The position numbers and the translations under genes are program-made. A stretch of 43,649 nucleotides of DNA. Source: Myxococcota bacterium. GTDB taxonomy: Bacteria; Myxococcota_A; Polyangia; Polyangiales; Houyiibacteriaceae. How positions within the stretch are numbered: position 1 is the first letter of the stretch; every line of letters starts with the position of its first letter. The DNA lies in NCBI GenBank assembly GCA_025453555.1, contig JALOQC010000026.1:1-43649 (forward strand), written 5' to 3'. The notes below the pieces were generated by a model that was not told where the DNA came from, searched no databases, and saw only the letters and a list, made by a program, of their open reading frames with translations. Below, piece after piece: positions 41,532 through 43,649 of this stretch.

Positions 41532-42985
41532 GTGGTCCTGCTTTCGGCGGAGACGGAGTCCGTGACGGCGACGGAGTCCGAGACGGAGACGGAGTCCGAG
41601 ACGGAGACGGAGTCCGCGACGGAGAAGGAGTCCGCGACGTAGACGGAGTCCGCGACGGAGACGGAGTCCGTGTCGACTGCCGACACGCGCGCGGCGAGGG
41701 CGCGCACGAAGTCGAGCGTCACGTCGAGTGCGAGGGCGACGTCGATCGCGTGCACGCGTTCGTCCGGGTGGTGCGAGAGCCCCTCGGGGCTGCGCACGAA
41801 GAGCATCGCGATCGGCCCGAGGGTCGCGAGGATGCGCCCGTCGTGTCCGGCGCCGCTCGGCAGCGCGTGCACGTCGAGCCCCACGCGCCGAACGCTTTCG
41901 CTCAAGAGCGCCTGCAGCGCGGGCGCACACACCACGGGCGGCGACGCGAAACGATCCCGCGCGCTCACCTTCACGCCGCGTCGCCCCGCGATCTCCGCGA
42001 TCTGCGCGTCGAGGGTCGCCAGCGCGTCCGCGAGCACCCGCGCGTCGATCGAGCGCACGTCGAGCTCCAGCTCCGCGCGCCCCGCGATCACGTTGTTGCC
42101 GCCCGGTCGCGCCACCACCTGACCGACCGTCGCCACGAGCCCCGGCGTCTGCTGCGCGAGGCGCTCCACCGCGAGCGTGAGCTCCGACGCCGCCGCGAGC
42201 GCGTCGCGCCGCAGCGCCATCGGCGTGGTCCCCGCGTGGCCCGCGCGACCCTCGAACGTCACGGTGCGCCACACGTGGCCCGCGATGCCGGTGACCACTC
42301 CCACCGGGAGCTCGAGGCTCTCCAACACGGGGCCCTGCTCGATGTGCACCTCGACGTAGGCGAGCAGATCCTCCGGACGGATCGCGCACGCGTCGACTCC
42401 GTCGACGACGCCGAAGCCGTTCGTCGTCGACGACGTGTCGAGCGCCTCGAAGCGCGCGATCGCCTCCGCGAGCGACACGCCGTCCGCGTCGCGCAGCGCG
42501 AGGTCCTCCACGTCGAGCGTGCCCGCGAGCGCGCGCGCGCCGAGGAAGGGGCGCCCGAAGCGCACGCCCTCTTCGTCCGAGATCGCGATCACCTCGAGCG
42601 CGAACGGCAGCGCGACGTCGCGCAGCGCCTCTGCCACCGCGAGCCCGAGCACGACCCCGAGCGGTCCGTCGTAGCGGCCCGCGTCGCGCACCGTGTCGAC
42701 GTGCGAGCCGAGCACCAGCGTGCGGCTCCCCGGCGGGCCTTCTCGCCGCGCGCGCAGGTTGCCGAGCGCGTCGACGTGCACGACGAGCCCCGCGCGCTCC
42801 GCCCACGCACGCAGCAGCGCGTGCGCGTCGCGCATCGCGGGCGTGAGCGCGCGACGGAGGATCGCGCCCTTCGTCTCCGAGCACGCGCCGAGCGCGTCAC
42901 ACCGTTCGAGCGCGTCCTCGGTGCTCGACCGCGCCCACTCGGAGGGCGACGGAAGCAACGCGAGGTTGGGGAGAGCACCGGCCAT
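41528..42985 (-). CDS. M20-family Zn-dependent amidohydrolase (allantoate amidohydrolase type), copy 1
   Basis: 485 aa from ATG 42985; first gene of the purine operon. Metal-site motifs: GSHVDTVRDAGRYDGPLGV, ISDEEGVRFGRPFLGAR, VEVHIEQGPVLE, SGAGHDG and LSHHPDE. The GxGHAG-type lid motif FEGRAGHAGTTPMALRRDAL and IAGRAELELDVRSID are typical of allantoate amidohydrolases and N-carbamoyl amino acid hydrolases. The enzyme domain ends near residue 435. The last 50 residues are an 18-bp minisatellite translated as DSVSVA/DSVSVS repeats, giving an acidic Ser/Val tail absent from known enzymes as far as I know. Its stop overlaps the allE start. A palindrome sits 9 nt upstream of the start codon; no good ribosome binding site is visible. 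Confidence 0.9.
   Translation of the reverse strand: MAGALPNLALLPSPSEWARSSTEDALERCDALGACSETKGAILRRALTPAMRDAHALLRAWAERAGLVVHVDALGNLRARREGPPGSRTLVLGSHVDTVRDAGRYDGPLGVVLGLAVAEALRDVALPFALEVIAISDEEGVRFGRPFLGARALAGTLDVEDLALRDADGVSLAEAIARFEALDTSSTTNGFGVVDGVDACAIRPEDLLAYVEVHIEQGPVLESLELPVGVVTGIAGHVWRTVTFEGRAGHAGTTPMALRRDALAAASELTLAVERLAQQTPGLVATVGQVVARPGGNNVIAGRAELELDVRSIDARVLADALATLDAQIAEIAGRRGVKVSARDRFASPPVVCAPALQALLSESVRRVGLDVHALPSGAGHDGRILATLGPIAMLFVRSPEGLSHHPDERVHAIDVALALDVTLDFVRALAARVSAVDTDSVSVADSVYVADSFSVADSVSVSDSVSVSDSVAVTDSVSAESRTT
41543..41668. repeat. Minisatellite, 7 copies of an 18-bp unit, coding
   Basis: Seven units of the type GACTCCGTCTCCGTCGCG (minus strand), with a few substitutions, encode six-residue DSVSVA/DSVSVS repeats at the C-terminus of the amidohydrolase. 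Period 18 keeps the frame when copy number changes. Confidence 0.95.
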
Positions 42986-42993
42986 GAACGGGA

Positions 42994-43011
42994 GGCTCGA
43001 TCGTTCGAGCC
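42994..43011. promoter_or_regulatory. Palindrome before the purine operon, candidate operator
   Basis: GGCTCGA-TCGT-TCGAGCC: perfect 7-bp arms, 9 nt upstream of the first gene's ATG. It could be a repressor site (purine-responsive regulators such as PecS/MarR-type bind palindromes) or an mRNA hairpin covering the start. No regulator gene is adjacent within the window. Confidence 0.35.
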
Positions 43012-43040
43012 GAGAGCGACCTTAGCGTGCGCGCTCGGTC

Positions 43041-43066
43041 CGCGAGGTGCGCTCGCGAGGTTTTTT
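43041..43066 (+). terminator. Terminator-like hairpin with T6 tract
   Basis: CGCGAG-gtgcg-CTCGCG, then AGG and TTTTTT on the plus strand. No plus-strand gene ends just upstream, so it could be a leader attenuator of the 43151 gene. Equally, it may be just the AT-rich part of the divergent promoter region. Confidence 0.3.
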
Positions 43067-43150
43067 CTTCGCGGAAATCGAACGGAAACACGAGGGCGAC
43101 CCTCACGAAACGAACGGCCACGTGGTGTCCCTCGTGGCACCCTCGCGGGC

Positions 43151-43649
43151 GTGAGGAGCTCGCCGATCGACTCGCCGGAGGCACCGGAGGACCCGTCGAA
43201 GGAGCGCGCAGACGCGCTTCGCTTCGTCGCGGGCGCGGCGCTCTTGGTGCTCTCGGTGCCGTGTGTCGTGCTCGGTCTGCCGGGGATCGTGCTCGCGATC
43301 GGCCTGCTCGTGCATGCGACGCTCGGGCGCGCGAGCGTGCGAGGCCCCGCGATGCTCCTCGGTGTGATCGCGGTCAGCACGTGGTGGCCGCTCGCCTGGT
43401 GCCTCGTCGACGCACGGCTCGACCCGTTCTTCGCCGCCCTCGCGACGCTCTCCGTCGCGGCCGTCGCCGCCGCGCTCGCTCCGCTCGTCCTCGCACCGCT
43501 CGCGTCCGTCGCGAGCACGCGCACGACGGACCCGCACGCCTCGGACCCACACGCCTCGGACCCACGCACATCGGACCCACACGCCTCGGACCCACGCGCC
43601 TCGGACCCACACGCCTCGGACCCGCGCACCTCGGCCCCGCGCACCTCGG
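43151..43649 (+). CDS. Small membrane protein with DPHAS repeat tail (3' truncated by window)
   Basis: Not in the ORF track because it has no stop before the window end. From GTG 43151 the frame reads MRSSPIDSPEAPEDPSKERA. Four hydrophobic segments follow (FVAGAALLVLSVPCVVLGL, IVLAIGLLVHATL, AMLLGVIAVSTWWPLAWCL, FFAALATLSVAAVAAALAPLVLAPLA). Then a tandem repeat tail DPHASDPHASDPRTSDPHAS runs off the edge. The start is a GTG without an evident ribosome binding site. The hydrophobic pattern, an acidic N-terminus and third-position G/C bias support a real gene. No family is recognised. It is divergent from the purine operon. Confidence 0.6.
   Translation, partial: MRSSPIDSPEAPEDPSKERADALRFVAGAALLVLSVPCVVLGLPGIVLAIGLLVHATLGRASVRGPAMLLGVIAVSTWWPLAWCLVDARLDPFFAALATLSVAAVAAALAPLVLAPLASVASTRTTDPHASDPHASDPRTSDPHASDPRASDPHASDPRTSAPRTS
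43529..43648. repeat. Minisatellite, 8 visible copies of a 15-bp unit, coding
   Basis: Eight head-to-tail units like GACCCACACGCCTCG (variants CGC/ACA/ACC inside) encode Asp-Pro-His/Arg-Ala/Thr-Ser repeats. The array is still running near the window end, so its true length is unknown. Confidence 0.95.

Overview
The window is very GC-rich and gene-dense. It has no tRNA, rRNA, CRISPR array, integrase or transposase that I can see. Many secreted proteins are lipoproteins with an acidic, DGG/DA-rich stretch right after the lipobox Cys. They also carry cysteine-rich 'CNDGxxCT' modules, Big_5-like Ig folds, thrombospondin type-3 repeats or VWA domains. This style suggests a myxobacterium (Myxococcota, perhaps the Sandaracinus/Polyangiales side). 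That assignment is inference from protein style and base composition, not from a marker gene.

Layout. 1-5660 (+): the 3' part of a periplasmic adaptor gene, an RND efflux permease translationally coupled to it, and a Na/phosphate cotransporter-like protein. 5736-8960 (-): a degenerate APH-fold kinase, an SDR oxidoreductase and metK, with a metK terminator and a recognisable housekeeping promoter. 9267-15544 (+): a PGRS-like glycine-rich lipoprotein, a gene of unknown function with a frameshift, a small Cys-rich lipoprotein and a molybdopterin oxidoreductase ending in a strong bidirectional terminator. 15631-16554 (-): a tandem-FKBP lipoprotein.

16777-31675: a signalling and surface locus. 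On the minus strand, an ECF sigma factor, a FecR-like protein with TPRs and an exported probable outer-membrane protein form an overlapping operon. Divergently on the plus strand lie four large lipoproteins (about 1180, 1165, 728 and 668 aa). I found a 32-bp two-block motif (CGTGAGCCGTTTTTCG, 10 nt, ACTACG) three times: directly upstream of the sigma gene, directly upstream of the first lipoprotein gene, and just after the last lipoprotein gene. It looks like the promoter recognised by this sigma factor. The third copy points into a 513-bp stretch with a 13-bp perfect stem around a loop containing one G, a candidate ECF-dependent small RNA or leader. This is the most likely undescribed system in the window.

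31716-34288: a CaCA-like antiporter (-) and an RsmC-like methyltransferase (+), separated by a divergent region full of minisatellites. 34379-42985 (-): a tightly overlapping purine (urate to glyoxylate) degradation operon. In transcription order it holds an M20 amidohydrolase, AllE, a second M20 amidohydrolase, a flavin monooxygenase, allantoinase, OHCU decarboxylase, a previously untracked 56-aa ORF, HIU hydrolase and a PucG-type aminotransferase. No uricase is present, so the flavoprotein is a candidate urate hydroxylase. The allE gene has an internal out-of-frame deletion of roughly 70 bp. 43151 to the end (+): the start of a membrane protein with a DPHAS repeat tail, cut by the window edge.

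A recurring feature is minisatellites with periods divisible by three (6, 9, 12, 15 and 18 bp), either inside coding tails or next to genes.
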